64,000 bases of DNA from an uncultured Roseovarius sp. Its GTDB lineage: Bacteria > Pseudomonadota > Alphaproteobacteria > Rhodobacterales > Rhodobacteraceae. The position numbers were made by a program, and so were the translations under genes. Shown here in pieces: positions 7,932 through 17,139 of this stretch. Each line of letters starts with the position of its first letter. The stretch's first letter is position 1. The DNA is taken from assembly GCA_947503145.1 (NCBI GenBank), contig CANNCP010000007.1:168409-232408 (forward strand), written 5' to 3'. The notes beneath the pieces were generated by a model that was not told the origin of the DNA, ran no database searches, and was given only the letters and a program-made list of their open reading frames with translations.

Positions 7932-10126
7932 GTCCGCCCCCCGCGCAGGCGCAGCGCATTGAGCGACACGATGATCGAGCTGGTGGACATCGCCAGCGCC
8001 GCAATCAGCGGCGTCGCAAGCCCGGCCACCGCCAGTGGAACGGCGATGAGATTATAGAAAGTGGCAATGCGGAAATTCTCGCGAATCCGTTTGGTTGCGG
8101 ACTTGGCGATGCTGCAGGCCTCGACCAGCACGCCCAGATCAGACCCCAGCAGCACCATGTCCGACGCCACACGCGCCGCATCAAGCGCACTGGCAGGCGA
8201 GATCGATACATGCGCCGCAGCCAGCGCACCGGTATCGTTCAGCCCGTCACCGACCATCAGCACATGACGGCCCGCAGCGCGCAGCGACTCGATTCGATCG
8301 GCCTTGTCGGCGGGCAGCGCCTCGGCCATCCACCGCCCAATGCCGAGCCGGTCGGCCATTGCCTCGGTTACGGGGGCGCTGTCGCCAGAGATCAGGATAA
8401 CTTCGAACCCGCGGGCGATGAGCTGCGCAACAGCCTCTGACGCACCATCGCGCAACCGGTCCTCGAACCGCAGGGGGATAGGCGCACCCTCGCCCACCTG
8501 CAGATAGGTTGCGGTAACGGCCAAGGGGGTGGCGCCCATCCAGGACGCGCGGCCCAGCCGGACCGCCTGCCCCTGCCAGACGCCCCTGGTGCCGTATCCC
8601 GGCACTTCGGTGATCTCGCTGACCGACGCGGGCGCGATCCCGGCCATCTGCCCCCCCTGCACGATCGCCCGCGACAGCGGATGCGCCGAGCCAAGCGCCA
8701 GCGCCAGCGCGATGCCCGCCTCATGCGTGCCGAGCCTATCCATATCCATCAGAACAGGCGTGCCTGTCGTCAGCGTGCCGGTCTTGTCGAACACCACGGT
8801 ATCGACCTCGGCCAGCCGTTCCAGCGCGGTTGCGTGTTTGATCAGCATGCCACGCCGAAAGAGCCGCCCGCTGGCCGCCGTCGTCACCGCAGGCACCGCA
8901 AGGCCCAACGCGCAGGGGCAGGTGATGATCAGGACGGCAGCGGCGATATTAAGCGCGGTGCGCAGGTCAAACGTCGCCAGATACCAGCCGATGAATGCCA
9001 GCGCCGACAGAATATGCACCCCCGGCGCATAGAGCTTGGCCGCCTTGTCGGCGAGCGATGTGTAATTCGCACGCCCCGACTCGGCCACCGCGACCAGATC
9101 GGCCATACGGTGCAGCGACGTATCCCGCCCCACAGCGGTGGCGCGGATGGTCAGCGGTCCGGTCAGGTTCATCTCACCCGCGGACACTGCCTGCTCGGGT
9201 CCGGCAAAGACCGGCAGCGTCTCGCCGGTCAGCAGCCCGCGGTCCAGTTCCGACACGCCCCCAGTGATTTCACCGTCAACCGGCATGCGTCCGCCGGGGC
9301 GCACAACGATCAGGTCACCGACCCGCAGCTGTGCCACCGACACTTCGCGCTCGGTGCCGTCCTCCAACAGCCACGCGCGGGGCACTTCGAGTGCAGTCAG
9401 CTCTTCCGCGGCAGAGCGCGCGATGGCACGCGTGCGATGATCCAGGTAGCGCCCACCGAGCAGGAAAAAGGTCAGCGTCAGTGCTGCGTCAAAATAGGCG
9501 TGATGGCCGCTCAGCGCGGTCTCCCACAGCGACATGCCCACCGCCAGAACGATGGCCAGCGTGATCGGCACGTCCATGTTCAGCCGCCCGGCCCGCAGGG
9601 CAGACCATGCGTTGCGGAAAAACGGCTGCCCGGCAAAGGCGATGGCAGGCAGTGCGATGGCCGCCGAAATCCAGTGGAACATATCGCGCGTCGCATCCGC
9701 TGCCCCGGACCAGACCGCGACCGACAGCAGCATGACGTTCATGCTGGCAAACCCGGCCACGGCAAGGCGCATCAGCAGGTCGCGGCCCACCCGGTCCGTC
9801 GCCGTCGCCCCAAGCGCGCTGGCGTCCAGTTCATGCGCCTCATAGCCCAGCGCGGTCACCGCCGCGACCATGTCACCCGCGGTGATGCCCGGCGCTGCAT
9901 CAATGGTCGCGCGCTTCAGGGTAAGGTTCACCCGCGCTGCGTTGACACCCTCGTGTTCGGCCAGCCCGCTCTCGATCCGCGCGATACAAGCCGCACAGTG
10001 GATCGTCGGAAGTGACAGCACGATCTCGCCCGCCTGTGCCTCTTGTGCGTCTGCCGCTGCCAAGGCTGCCGGGGCGGCAGAGCATGCCGGACAGGCCGAG
10101 ACCGGAGGGCGCAGCGCGGCAGTCAT
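7928..10126 (-). CDS. ccoI: copper-translocating P-type ATPase for cbb3 oxidase
   Basis: Inner-membrane P1B-type ATPase of 732 residues that handles copper needed for the CcoN active site. N-terminal CPAC (C12, C15) precedes an HMA metal-binding domain with CAAC (C44, C47). The transmembrane metal site is CPC (403-405), the phosphorylated aspartate is D447 in DKTGT, and a GDGLND hinge is near residue 630. It is encoded third in ccoGHIS, with ATGA overlaps on both sides. Family knowledge links CcoI to oxidase assembly rather than copper resistance, and the operon context supports that. Confidence 0.95.
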   Translation of the reverse strand: MTAALRPPVSACPACSAAPAALAAADAQEAQAGEIVLSLPTIHCAACIARIESGLAEHEGVNAARVNLTLKRATIDAAPGITAGDMVAAVTALGYEAHELDASALGATATDRVGRDLLMRLAVAGFASMNVMLLSVAVWSGAADATRDMFHWISAAIALPAIAFAGQPFFRNAWSALRAGRLNMDVPITLAIVLAVGMSLWETALSGHHAYFDAALTLTFFLLGGRYLDHRTRAIARSAAEELTALEVPRAWLLEDGTEREVSVAQLRVGDLIVVRPGGRMPVDGEITGGVSELDRGLLTGETLPVFAGPEQAVSAGEMNLTGPLTIRATAVGRDTSLHRMADLVAVAESGRANYTSLADKAAKLYAPGVHILSALAFIGWYLATFDLRTALNIAAAVLIITCPCALGLAVPAVTTAASGRLFRRGMLIKHATALERLAEVDTVVFDKTGTLTTGTPVLMDMDRLGTHEAGIALALALGSAHPLSRAIVQGGQMAGIAPASVSEITEVPGYGTRGVWQGQAVRLGRASWMGATPLAVTATYLQVGEGAPIPLRFEDRLRDGASEAVAQLIARGFEVILISGDSAPVTEAMADRLGIGRWMAEALPADKADRIESLRAAGRHVLMVGDGLNDTGALAAAHVSISPASALDAARVASDMVLLGSDLGVLVEACSIAKSATKRIRENFRIATFYNLIAVPLAVAGLATPLIAALAMSTSSIIVSLNALRLRGGRT

Positions 10127-10578
10127 TTCTTGATCAGCACGACGCGCTGGCGAAACTCGGTGCCGTCTGCGGCCCTGGCCACCATGCGAATGTTCCAGTT
10201 GCCCGCGCCCAGCTCCAGTGGGGCGCTGTAGGCCCGTCCGTCAAAGACAAAATCCGGCGTCACATCATCCTGCACATTTGTCGCGCGCCCAAGTACGGCG
10301 TCAAGCCCGGCCACCTCGACCGGCGCGCCGTCCCGTTCGGTGATCGACAGCGTCAGGATGCCCGCGTGATGCGAGGCGTCAATATGCCAGCCCAGCGATT
10401 CCTGTGCGGTGCGGCGCGTGTCGAATTCCTGGCTCGCGACATAGGAGTTCTTGACCTCCAGACCCGGAAACGTCTTGACCGCGTTATAGGCCAGCACGAG
10501 GTTGACCGAGATGATCACGCCAAACGCGCCGACAAAGCCGAACAGGACGTGACGCCCGGTGATCTGTCGCTCTGTCAT
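10123..10578 (-). CDS. ccoH: cbb3 oxidase assembly protein CcoH (FixH family)
   Basis: A 151-residue membrane protein with one N-terminal transmembrane helix (about 8-30, FGFVGAFGVIISVNLVLAY) and a periplasmic beta-rich domain containing ESLGWHID, typical of FixH. CcoH associates with the assembling oxidase and its subunits. Both ends overlap neighbours by four bases (ccoG and ccoI). No metal-binding motif is evident. Confidence 0.92.
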   Translation of the reverse strand: MTERQITGRHVLFGFVGAFGVIISVNLVLAYNAVKTFPGLEVKNSYVASQEFDTRRTAQESLGWHIDASHHAGILTLSITERDGAPVEVAGLDAVLGRATNVQDDVTPDFVFDGRAYSAPLELGAGNWNIRMVARAADGTEFRQRVVLIKK

Positions 10579-12131
10579 CGCTCTGCCTTTCCGTTGAACA
10601 CGGTGTTCTTCTCGGCCCGTTCGCCATTCGCCTCGTCCTCGACCCAGAGCCGCACGTCGGTGCGTGCGCTCTGCGCTGCCTGGGACCCGGCAGGCGCCTC
10701 CAGATAGACCCGCTGGTTGGTGGTATCATCGGCGGGCACGGTGATTGTATCACCCTCGATCCCTTCCAGCGACAGCCGAATTTCCGGATCGCCTGTGACC
10801 GACAGAACAAAGGGGCGCGCTTCGCCATGTTTGTTCAACAGCCGCACCTCATACGTATTGCGGATGGTGCCGTCGGACATGGTTACAAAGGTGGGGTTGC
10901 GCACCGGGGCTACGGTCATCTCGATCTCGGGGCGGATAAAGAGCGCAAAGATCAGACCGACACCGACCAGCGCCCACAGGCCCGTATAAAGCAGCGTGCG
11001 CGGCCGCAGGATATGCCTGAGGATCGGGCGTGCCGCGTTGCCCGCGCGCTCGCTCTGCTCATCGGTGAGCGCCATGTAGTCGATCAGGCCGCGCGGCTTG
11101 CCGATCTTGGCCATGATGTCGTCACAGGCATCGATACACAGCGCGCAGGTGATGCATTCCATCTGCTGCCCGTCGCGGATGTCGATCCCCATCGGACAGA
11201 CATTGACGCAAGCCATGCAGTCGATGCAGTCGCCGAGCTCGCCCTGGTCAGCAGCCACAGGATCATTCAGCGGCACACCGGGATAAGGGGTCGGCGCGTA
11301 TTTTGCGCCCCCCGGCCCTGCCGCGCGCGAGTCCGCCTCTGCTGCGGCAGCCTTGGCCGCATCGCGTCGGCGCACGTTGCTCTTGCCACGCGGTTCGCCG
11401 CGCCATTCACGGTAGGCGACGGTCAGCGTATCCTCGTCCAGCATCGCCGCCTGAATGCGCGGCCAGGGGCAGGCATAGATGCAGATCTGTTCGCGCGCAA
11501 ACCCGCCAAAGACAAAGGTGGTCGCGGTCAGGATCGCCACGGTGGTGTAGGCAACCGGATGGGCATTGAGCGTAAAGAGATCGACAAGCAGCGTCGGCGC
11601 ATCGGCAAAATAGAAGACCCACGCCCCCCCCGTCGCGACGGCGATCAGCAGCCATGTGATCCACTTGATCAGCCGTAGACGCGCCTTGCGCAGATCCCAT
11701 TTCTTCTGCCGGTGCAGCCGCAGGCGGGCGTTGCGGTCGCCCTCGATCCAACGCTCCACCAGAATGAACAGATCGGTCCAGACGGTCTGTGGGCAGGCAT
11801 AGCCACACCAGACCCGCCCGAGCGCCGATGTAAACAGGAACAGGCCGAGCCCCGCCATCACCAGCAGGCCCGCCACGAAATAGAATTCGTGCGGCCAGAT
11901 CTCGATCCAGAAGAAATAGAACCGGCGGTTCGCCAGGTCGATCAGCACCGCCTGGTCAGGCAGGTTCGGCCCGCGATCCCACCTGATCCAGGGTGTCAGG
12001 TAATAGATACCCAGCGTAACCGCCATGATCGCCCATTTGAGATTGCGGAAATTGCCGTAAACCTTCTTGGGAAAGATCGGTTCACGGGCGGCATAAAGGC
12101 TGGGCGGGGTCTCTGTAGGAGTATCGGCCAC
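10575..12131 (-). CDS. ccoG: cbb3 oxidase accessory protein CcoG (FixG/RdxA)
   Basis: Membrane iron-sulfur protein of 518 residues. It has about five transmembrane helices, two 4Fe-4S ferredoxin motifs (CIDCMACVNVCP and CITCALCIDACD) on the cytoplasmic side, an extra GYACPQTVW/YACPWPR cysteine pair in the membrane part, and a C-terminal Ig-like FixG domain (about 400-518). CcoG has been implicated in copper reduction for cbb3 assembly. It starts with GTG; GGAG lies about 10 bases upstream. It is the first gene of ccoGHIS, with an FNR box 66 bases upstream of the start. Confidence 0.94.
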   Translation of the reverse strand: MADTPTETPPSLYAAREPIFPKKVYGNFRNLKWAIMAVTLGIYYLTPWIRWDRGPNLPDQAVLIDLANRRFYFFWIEIWPHEFYFVAGLLVMAGLGLFLFTSALGRVWCGYACPQTVWTDLFILVERWIEGDRNARLRLHRQKKWDLRKARLRLIKWITWLLIAVATGGAWVFYFADAPTLLVDLFTLNAHPVAYTTVAILTATTFVFGGFAREQICIYACPWPRIQAAMLDEDTLTVAYREWRGEPRGKSNVRRRDAAKAAAAEADSRAAGPGGAKYAPTPYPGVPLNDPVAADQGELGDCIDCMACVNVCPMGIDIRDGQQMECITCALCIDACDDIMAKIGKPRGLIDYMALTDEQSERAGNAARPILRHILRPRTLLYTGLWALVGVGLIFALFIRPEIEMTVAPVRNPTFVTMSDGTIRNTYEVRLLNKHGEARPFVLSVTGDPEIRLSLEGIEGDTITVPADDTTNQRVYLEAPAGSQAAQSARTDVRLWVEDEANGERAEKNTVFNGKAER

Positions 12132-12196
12132 GGGGAATCACTCCGATCTTGCGGGTATTACTACGGCCCTTTTCGCAGCACGCGCCCTGCACAGCC

Positions 12197-12210
12197 TTGA
12201 CCTGCATCAA
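12197..12210 (-). promoter_or_regulatory. FNR-type box upstream of ccoG
   Basis: TTGAC-CTGC-ATCAA matches the FNR/FnrL consensus TTGAT-N4-ATCAA with one change. It sits between ccoG (start 12131) and the ccoP 3' end, so ccoGHIS is the only plausible target. Confidence 0.8.
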
Positions 12211-12259
12211 ATCCCGAGTCTGGAAGTAATGATTTATGCAGCCGGTTCCGTAACGTCCA

Positions 12260-12303
12260 GAGCGTTTCGGGAAATACCTGAGACGGGAACATCACGTAAC
12301 GCA
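12260..12303. repeat. degenerate palindromic element
   Basis: agagcgtttcggg, then acctgagac and a partly complementary right side acgtaacgca. It shares the AGCGTTTC start and CCTGAGAC centre of the family, but pairing is poor. It lies in the 431-bp gene-free interval 12132-12562, which also carries the FNR box and the ccoNOQP terminator; I see no gene in that interval. Confidence 0.4.
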
Positions 12304-12406
12304 GAGCAACATGACAATATTGCACGCGTTTCGCGACGGCCGGAGGCGGCTTGTCCAGGCGGCCACCGGATACGACATCCGCCCGGCGTAACCTGTCAGC
12401 AGATAC

Positions 12407-12442
12407 AAAACGGCTCCACGCAACAACGCGGAGCCGTTTTTT
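12407..12442 (-). terminator. intrinsic terminator of ccoNOQP
   Basis: AAAACGGCTCC (12407-12417) and GGAGCCGTTTT (12430-12440) form an 11-bp stem. On the minus strand it is followed by T-rich sequence; on the plus strand by TTTTTTCC. The structure is therefore bidirectional in form, but ccoP is the only gene reading into it. Confidence 0.8.
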
Positions 12443-12562
12443 CCTTTTGAACTTTGATGAATATTGGCGCCAACCTTCCCAGAAACGCGCGAACAGGACG
12501 GGCGGCTGGTGCCTCTCCGCTGGCCCTTGCGGGCCTGCGGGTATCTTATGACCCGATCAGGT

Positions 12563-13429
12563 CTATTCACCGCCGCCCAGCTGGTGGACATATGCCGCGA
12601 CCGCACGCACTTCGGCCTCGGTCAGGCGCTGGTTCCACGACGGCATGACACCAAAGCGGCTGTAGGTCACGGTTGCCTTCACCGTGTCGTAATCCCCGCC
12701 ATAGAGCCAGATGGCGTCTTTCAGGTTGGGCGCGCCCTGCATCTGGTCGCCGGTGGCGTCTTCACCATGACAAGACGCACAATTGTCCGCAAAGACGGTC
12801 TCGCCTGCGCTGACCAGGGTCGCATCACGCGGCGTGCCCGACAGGGACATCACATAATTCACGACTTGTTCAATTTCGTCGCGCGCCAGAACCTCGCCAA
12901 AGGCGGGCATTTCCGAGTAATGCGCATCCGGGTCGTCCTCGTTACGGATACCGTGGGCGATGGTGGTGTGGATCGCCTCGATATCTCCGCCCCAGAGCCA
13001 GTCATTATCCAGCAGGTTGGGATACCCCTTGAAGCCCGCCGCCCCCGATCCGTGGCACTGCGCGCACCAGGTCCTGAACACCGCCGCGCCAGCCTTTGTC
13101 GCGTAGTCGTTCAACTCGGGGTTTTCTGCAAGTTGCGTCATGTCGACCGCAGCCAGTTGCGCCCAGTTTTCGGCATTGGCCTCTTCGACAGCCGCAATCT
13201 CGGTGATCACGTCGCCGCGCGTCGACCAGCCAAGCACGCCTGCGGTGGCGCTGTTTATCATCGGCCAGGCCGGATAGGCGATGACATAGCCGATGCCCCA
13301 GATGATAGTGGCATAGAAGCTCCACAGCCACCAACGCGGCAGCGGATTGTTGAATTCCTCGATCCCGTCCCAGGAATGGCCTGTGGTGCTGGGATCATTA
13401 TCCTGCTTCTTGGATGGTTTATTGGCCAT
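12563..13429 (-). CDS. ccoP: cbb3-type cytochrome c oxidase subunit III (diheme)
   Basis: Membrane-anchored diheme cytochrome c that feeds electrons to CcoO/CcoN. The 288 residues contain one transmembrane helix (about 33-55) and two heme sites, CAQCH (122-126) and CASCH (218-222), with methionine ligands probably in the following EMPAFGE and VMPSWNQ segments. The ATG at 13429 begins MANKPSKK four bases after the ccoQ stop. An 11-residue upstream extension would overlap ccoQ and is rejected. It is the last gene of ccoNOQP. Confidence 0.96.
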   Translation of the reverse strand: MANKPSKKQDNDPSTTGHSWDGIEEFNNPLPRWWLWSFYATIIWGIGYVIAYPAWPMINSATAGVLGWSTRGDVITEIAAVEEANAENWAQLAAVDMTQLAENPELNDYATKAGAAVFRTWCAQCHGSGAAGFKGYPNLLDNDWLWGGDIEAIHTTIAHGIRNEDDPDAHYSEMPAFGEVLARDEIEQVVNYVMSLSGTPRDATLVSAGETVFADNCASCHGEDATGDQMQGAPNLKDAIWLYGGDYDTVKATVTYSRFGVMPSWNQRLTEAEVRAVAAYVHQLGGGE

Positions 13430-13433
13430 GATC

Positions 13434-13631
13434 TTACAACTCCTCGGCATCGTTGCCTGCACTGCGTGGCGCGGGCTTGTCTTCGTGGCGAAAGGGGATA
13501 TTGCGCGGGTTTTCGTATTTCTTGGTGCCGCCCGGGCGGAACACCCAGAAGATTATACCGACGAAAAAGACGAAAAGAACCAGCAACATCCAACTGTCGG
13601 CGAACTCGCGAAGGAACGAATAGGTTTCCAT
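13434..13631 (-). CDS. ccoQ: cbb3-type oxidase subunit IV
   Basis: A 65-residue single-helix membrane protein (helix about 14-34, with LLVLFVFFVGIIFWVF) followed by a charged cytoplasmic tail rich in K, R and E, typical of CcoQ/FixQ. In other species CcoQ stabilises the oxidase complex. GGAGG lies directly upstream of the ATG. It is the third gene of the four-gene operon. Confidence 0.93.
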   Translation of the reverse strand: METYSFLREFADSWMLLVLFVFFVGIIFWVFRPGGTKKYENPRNIPFRHEDKPAPRSAGNDAEEL

Positions 13632-13645
13632 ATCCTCCCTCCTCC

Positions 13646-14371
13646 CTAGCGGTTGGCGTCAGGCGTGAAGGTCGAGAAATCGACCAGCGTGCCCAGCATC
13701 TGCAGATAGGCGATCAACGCATCCATCTCGGAAATGCCCGCCGCCCCGTCAAAGTTGCGGATCTGCGCACCCGGATACCGTTCCAACATGGCGTCATAAT
13801 CGCCAAACGGGTCGATCTGCACCTTGAAGTCAGCCGCCGCGTTTTCGATCATCTCGTCGGTATAGGGTACGCCGACCATCTTGTGCGCCTGCAGCAGGTC
13901 CGTGATATGCTTCGGGTCGATCATCCTCCGTTCGAGATAGCCGTATTTCGGCATCACCGATTCCGGCACCACTGATTGTGGATTGCGCAGGTGGTCCAGA
14001 TGCCACTCATCCGAGTAGCGCCCGCCGACGCGCGCCAGGTCCGGCCCGGTGCGCTTGGACCCCCACTGGAACGGATGGTCGTATTTCGACTCTGCCGCCA
14101 GTGAGTAATGGCCATAGCGCTCGACCTCGTCGCGCATCGGGCGGATCATCTGGCTGTGACAAGTGTAGCAGCCTTCGCGCACATAGATGTCGCGCCCGGT
14201 CAACTCCAGCGGGGTATAGGGGCGCATGCCCTCTACATCCTCGATGGTGTTTTCCAGCCAGAACAGCGGCGTGATCTGCACGAGGCCCCCGATCGTGACC
14301 ACAAGGAAGGCGAAGATCGCCAGAAGGGTCACGTTCTTTTCTAGGATTGCGTGTTTGTCCAGGAATGCCAT
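13646..14371 (-). CDS. ccoO: cbb3-type oxidase subunit II (monoheme)
   Basis: Membrane-anchored monoheme cytochrome c of 241 residues. One N-terminal transmembrane helix (about 14-36) precedes the heme site CYTCH (C68, C71, H72). It passes electrons from CcoP to the CcoN heme-copper centre. It lies 15 bases downstream of ccoN and 14 bases upstream of ccoQ, in the conserved order ccoN-O-Q-P. Confidence 0.96.
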   Translation of the reverse strand: MAFLDKHAILEKNVTLLAIFAFLVVTIGGLVQITPLFWLENTIEDVEGMRPYTPLELTGRDIYVREGCYTCHSQMIRPMRDEVERYGHYSLAAESKYDHPFQWGSKRTGPDLARVGGRYSDEWHLDHLRNPQSVVPESVMPKYGYLERRMIDPKHITDLLQAHKMVGVPYTDEMIENAAADFKVQIDPFGDYDAMLERYPGAQIRNFDGAAGISEMDALIAYLQMLGTLVDFSTFTPDANR

Positions 14372-14386
14372 TTACCGGTCCCCCTC

Positions 14387-15991
14387 TTATTCAGCCGGGA
14401 CAGCGGAGTTTTCTGCTGTCACAGCAGGGCTCCGTCTGACGGTCATGTAAAGATTGTAGCACATGATGATACCGCCACTCAGGAACAGCACCCCACCAAG
14501 GCCGCGTACGACATACATCGGGAACTTGGCCGCCACGGTATCGGCGAAAGAATTCACGAGGAAACCGTTGGCGTCCACTTCGCGCCACATCAGGCCCTCC
14601 ATGATGCCGGTCACCCACATGGATGCCGCGTAGAGGATGATCCCGATGGTGGCCAGCCAGAAGTGCCAGCTGACCAGGCTCAGGCTATAGAGCCGCTCGC
14701 GATTCCACAGCTTTGGCACCAGGAAGTAGAGCGCGCCGAATGTGATCATGCCGTTCCAGCCCAGTGCGCCGGAATGCACGTGCCCGATGGTCCAGTCGGT
14801 GTAGTGCGACAGCGAGTTCACCGCGCGGATCGACATCATCGGCCCTTCGAATGTGGACATGCCGTAGAAGCCGATGGAGATGACCATCATCCGGATGATC
14901 GGATCAGTGCGCAACTTGTCCCACGCGCCCGACAGCGTCATCAGTCCGTTGATCATGCCGCCCCAGCTGGGCATCCACAGGATGATCGAGAACACCATGC
15001 CCAAGGTCGTGGCCCAGTCCGGCAGCGCCGTGTAGTGCAGGTGGTGCGGACCGGCCCAGATATACAGGAAAATCAGCGCCCAGAAGTGGATGATGCTGAG
15101 CTTGTAAGAGAAGACCGGGCGTTCGGCCTGCTTGGGCACGAAGTAATACATCATGCCGAGGAAACCGGCAGTCAGGAAGAAGCCCACGGCGTTATGCCCG
15201 TACCACCATTGCACCATCGCGTCCTGCACACCCGAGAAGACCTGCACGGATTTTGAGCCGAAGATGCTGACCGGGATGCTGAGGTTGTTGAACACGTGCA
15301 ACATTGCCACGGTGATGATGAACGACAGGTAGAACCAGTTGGCCACATAGATATGCGGCTCCTTGCGCCTGGCGATGGTGCCGACGAAAACCGCGAGGTA
15401 GGACAGCCAGATAACGGTCAGCCACAGGTCCACGTACCATTCCGGCTCTGCGTATTCCTTGGATTGCGTAGCGCCCAGCAGGTAGCCGGTGGCGGCTAGC
15501 ACGATAAACAACTGATAGCCCCAGAAAACGAACCATGCCAGATTTCCGCCCCAGAGCCGTGCAGCGCTGGTGCGCTGCACCACATAGAGCGATGTCGCGA
15601 TCAGGGCGTTGCCGCCGAACGCGAAAATCACTGCCGACGTGTGAAGGGGCCGCAACCGCCCGAAATTCGCGTATCCCTCGGCCCATTCGAAATTGAGTTG
15701 CGGAAAGGCCAGCTGAAAGGCGATGAATGTGCCGACCAGAAAGCCGACCACACCCCAGAGCGCCGTCGCAACCACCCCGGCGCGGATCACGCCATCCATG
15801 TATTCTCCAGAGAGATCAACCGTTTCTCGCGGCTCATCGGTATGGCGCAGCACCCACAGGAACAATCCTGCCGCGGCCAGCGCAACAGTAAGAGCGTTGA
15901 CCAGATAGGCCAGATCGCGCGCAAAGTTGGCAGCGATCAACGCCAGAAACGTGATCAGGCCAAGTACGATCAACTTGATATAATTCGACAT
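14387..15991 (-). CDS. ccoN: cbb3-type cytochrome c oxidase subunit I
   Basis: Catalytic heme-copper subunit of the high-affinity terminal oxidase, reducing O2 to water and pumping protons. The 534 residues form roughly 12-14 transmembrane helices. Histidine motifs include [11 protein letters not shown], the [11 protein letters not shown] pair and [20 protein letters not shown] precedes the ATG. It is the first gene of ccoNOQP. An FNR box lies about 97 bases upstream of the start, consistent with induction at low oxygen. Confidence 0.97.
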   Translation of the reverse strand: MSNYIKLIVLGLITFLALIAANFARDLAYLVNALTVALAAAGLFLWVLRHTDEPRETVDLSGEYMDGVIRAGVVATALWGVVGFLVGTFIAFQLAFPQLNFEWAEGYANFGRLRPLHTSAVIFAFGGNALIATSLYVVQRTSAARLWGGNLAWFVFWGYQLFIVLAATGYLLGATQSKEYAEPEWYVDLWLTVIWLSYLAVFVGTIARRKEPHIYVANWFYLSFIITVAMLHVFNNLSIPVSIFGSKSVQVFSGVQDAMVQWWYGHNAVGFFLTAGFLGMMYYFVPKQAERPVFSYKLSIIHFWALIFLYIWAGPHHLHYTALPDWATTLGMVFSIILWMPSWGGMINGLMTLSGAWDKLRTDPIIRMMVISIGFYGMSTFEGPMMSIRAVNSLSHYTDWTIGHVHSGALGWNGMITFGALYFLVPKLWNRERLYSLSLVSWHFWLATIGIILYAASMWVTGIMEGLMWREVDANGFLVNSFADTVAAKFPMYVVRGLGGVLFLSGGIIMCYNLYMTVRRSPAVTAENSAVPAE

Positions 15992-16087
15992 AGTGCGTCC
16001 CTTCGTCCTTTTCCACGCGATCGAACCCGAACCGCGCGTGCGCGTTTAGACTTTAGCCGTACATGCCGCGGCGCGGCGTGGTGCGCT

Positions 16088-16101
16088 TTGATCTGCATCA
16101 A
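16088..16101. promoter_or_regulatory. FNR-type box between ccoN and usp
   Basis: TTGAT-CTGC-ATCAA is a perfect match to the FNR/FnrL consensus palindrome. It lies between the divergent ccoNOQP and usp genes. Centred at 16094.5, a -41.5 class II position would put start sites near 16053 (ccoN) and 16136 (usp), giving reasonable leaders for both. Confidence 0.88.
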
Positions 16102-16224
16102 GGATTTTGATCGAATTTCCTGACATTTATCAATGTAAGAGGCGCACATCTGCGTCAATCTATCGGCGGAAACCACGGTCAGGGCAAATGCCCTGCGGGT
16201 AGCCCTTCCTGCAAGGAGCATGTC

Positions 16225-17064
16225 ATGGCCTACAAGACGATCGCATCAATTTTCACAGATGAAAGCCTGATGTCCACCGCGCTGAACTGCGCGATAGACG
16301 CCGCGGGCGCGCATGATGCGCACCTGGACGTTCTGGCGCTGGGAGTCGACCGGTCCTCGGCTGGGTATTACTATGCAGGAGCTTCCGCACTGGTGCTGGA
16401 ACAGGCGATCAACCGCGCCGACGAAGAGGCGCAGCAGATCATGGCGTCGGTACGGTCCCGGCTGACCAAGAGCATTCTGCGCTGGTCGTGTGACGCCGAT
16501 GTGGCACAGCTCGTTGATCTGGCGCGGCGGGTAACGCAACGCGTGCGGTTTTCCGATCTGGTGATTCTGCCGCAACCCTACGGCGAAGGCCGCGGCGCAG
16601 AGCTGGAGCCGGTGACTGAGGCCTGCCTTTTTGATGCCCAGGTGCCAGTTCTGATCGTACCCGACGGCGCAACGCCTGCTGTCCATCCCGAACGGGTCAC
16701 CATCGCCTGGAACGAAAGCGCCGAGGCGATGACCGCGGTACGTGCCGCGTTGCCGCTCTTGCTGGGCGCTGAGAAGGTGCATGTTGTCATTGTCGACCCA
16801 CCCGTCCACGGTGCCAGCCGCTCGGACCCCGGTGGGCTCTTGTCGCAGTTCCTGGCGCGGCACGGCATCCGGGTCGAGATCGACGTGCTGTCTAAGACGA
16901 TGCCGCGGGTTTCGGACGTTCTGATGCGCCATGCTGCGGACATGGACGCGGATATGATGGTGCTGGGTGCCTACGGGCATTCGCGCTTTCGCCAGGCGGT
17001 CTTTGGCGGTGCGACCCGCGATCTGCTGGAACGCACGACCCTTCCGCTGCTGATGGCGCACTGA
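16225..17064 (+). CDS. universal stress protein (tandem UspA domains)
   Basis: A 279-residue cytoplasmic protein with two Usp folds. The C-terminal half carries the nucleotide-binding pattern GAYGHSRFRQAVFGGAT (G-x2-G-x9-G-S/T type); the N-terminal half is divergent and lacks it. Usp genes beside fnrL and cco loci are common in Rhodobacterales, and the shared FNR box argues for microaerobic induction. AAGGAG precedes the ATG. Its exact ligand is unknown. Confidence 0.9.
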   Translation: MAYKTIASIFTDESLMSTALNCAIDAAGAHDAHLDVLALGVDRSSAGYYYAGASALVLEQAINRADEEAQQIMASVRSRLTKSILRWSCDADVAQLVDLARRVTQRVRFSDLVILPQPYGEGRGAELEPVTEACLFDAQVPVLIVPDGATPAVHPERVTIAWNESAEAMTAVRAALPLLLGAEKVHVVIVDPPVHGASRSDPGGLLSQFLARHGIRVEIDVLSKTMPRVSDVLMRHAADMDADMMVLGAYGHSRFRQAVFGGATRDLLERTTLPLLMAH

Positions 17065-17071
17065 CCTGCCC

Positions 17072-17117
17072 AAAGCCTTTCGCCTTGTTTTCTGAACCAG
17101 ATGCAAGGCGAAAGGGC
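17072..17117. repeat. dispersed palindromic element, copy F (perfect hairpin)
   Basis: cctttcgccttg (17076-17087) and caaggcgaaagg (17104-17115) are perfectly complementary over 12 bp, with a 16-base loop. The sequence aligns with the main family but differs at both ends of each arm in a compensated way. It lies between the convergent usp and fnrL genes and may terminate both. Confidence 0.8.
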
Positions 17118-17139
17118 GGGGAGCTTGCGGCGTGGTCGG

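Noticed and set aside
8681..10015. A 444-codon frame opposite ccoI
   Set aside because: Antisense shadow of the P-type ATPase, rich in R, Q and H with no domain.
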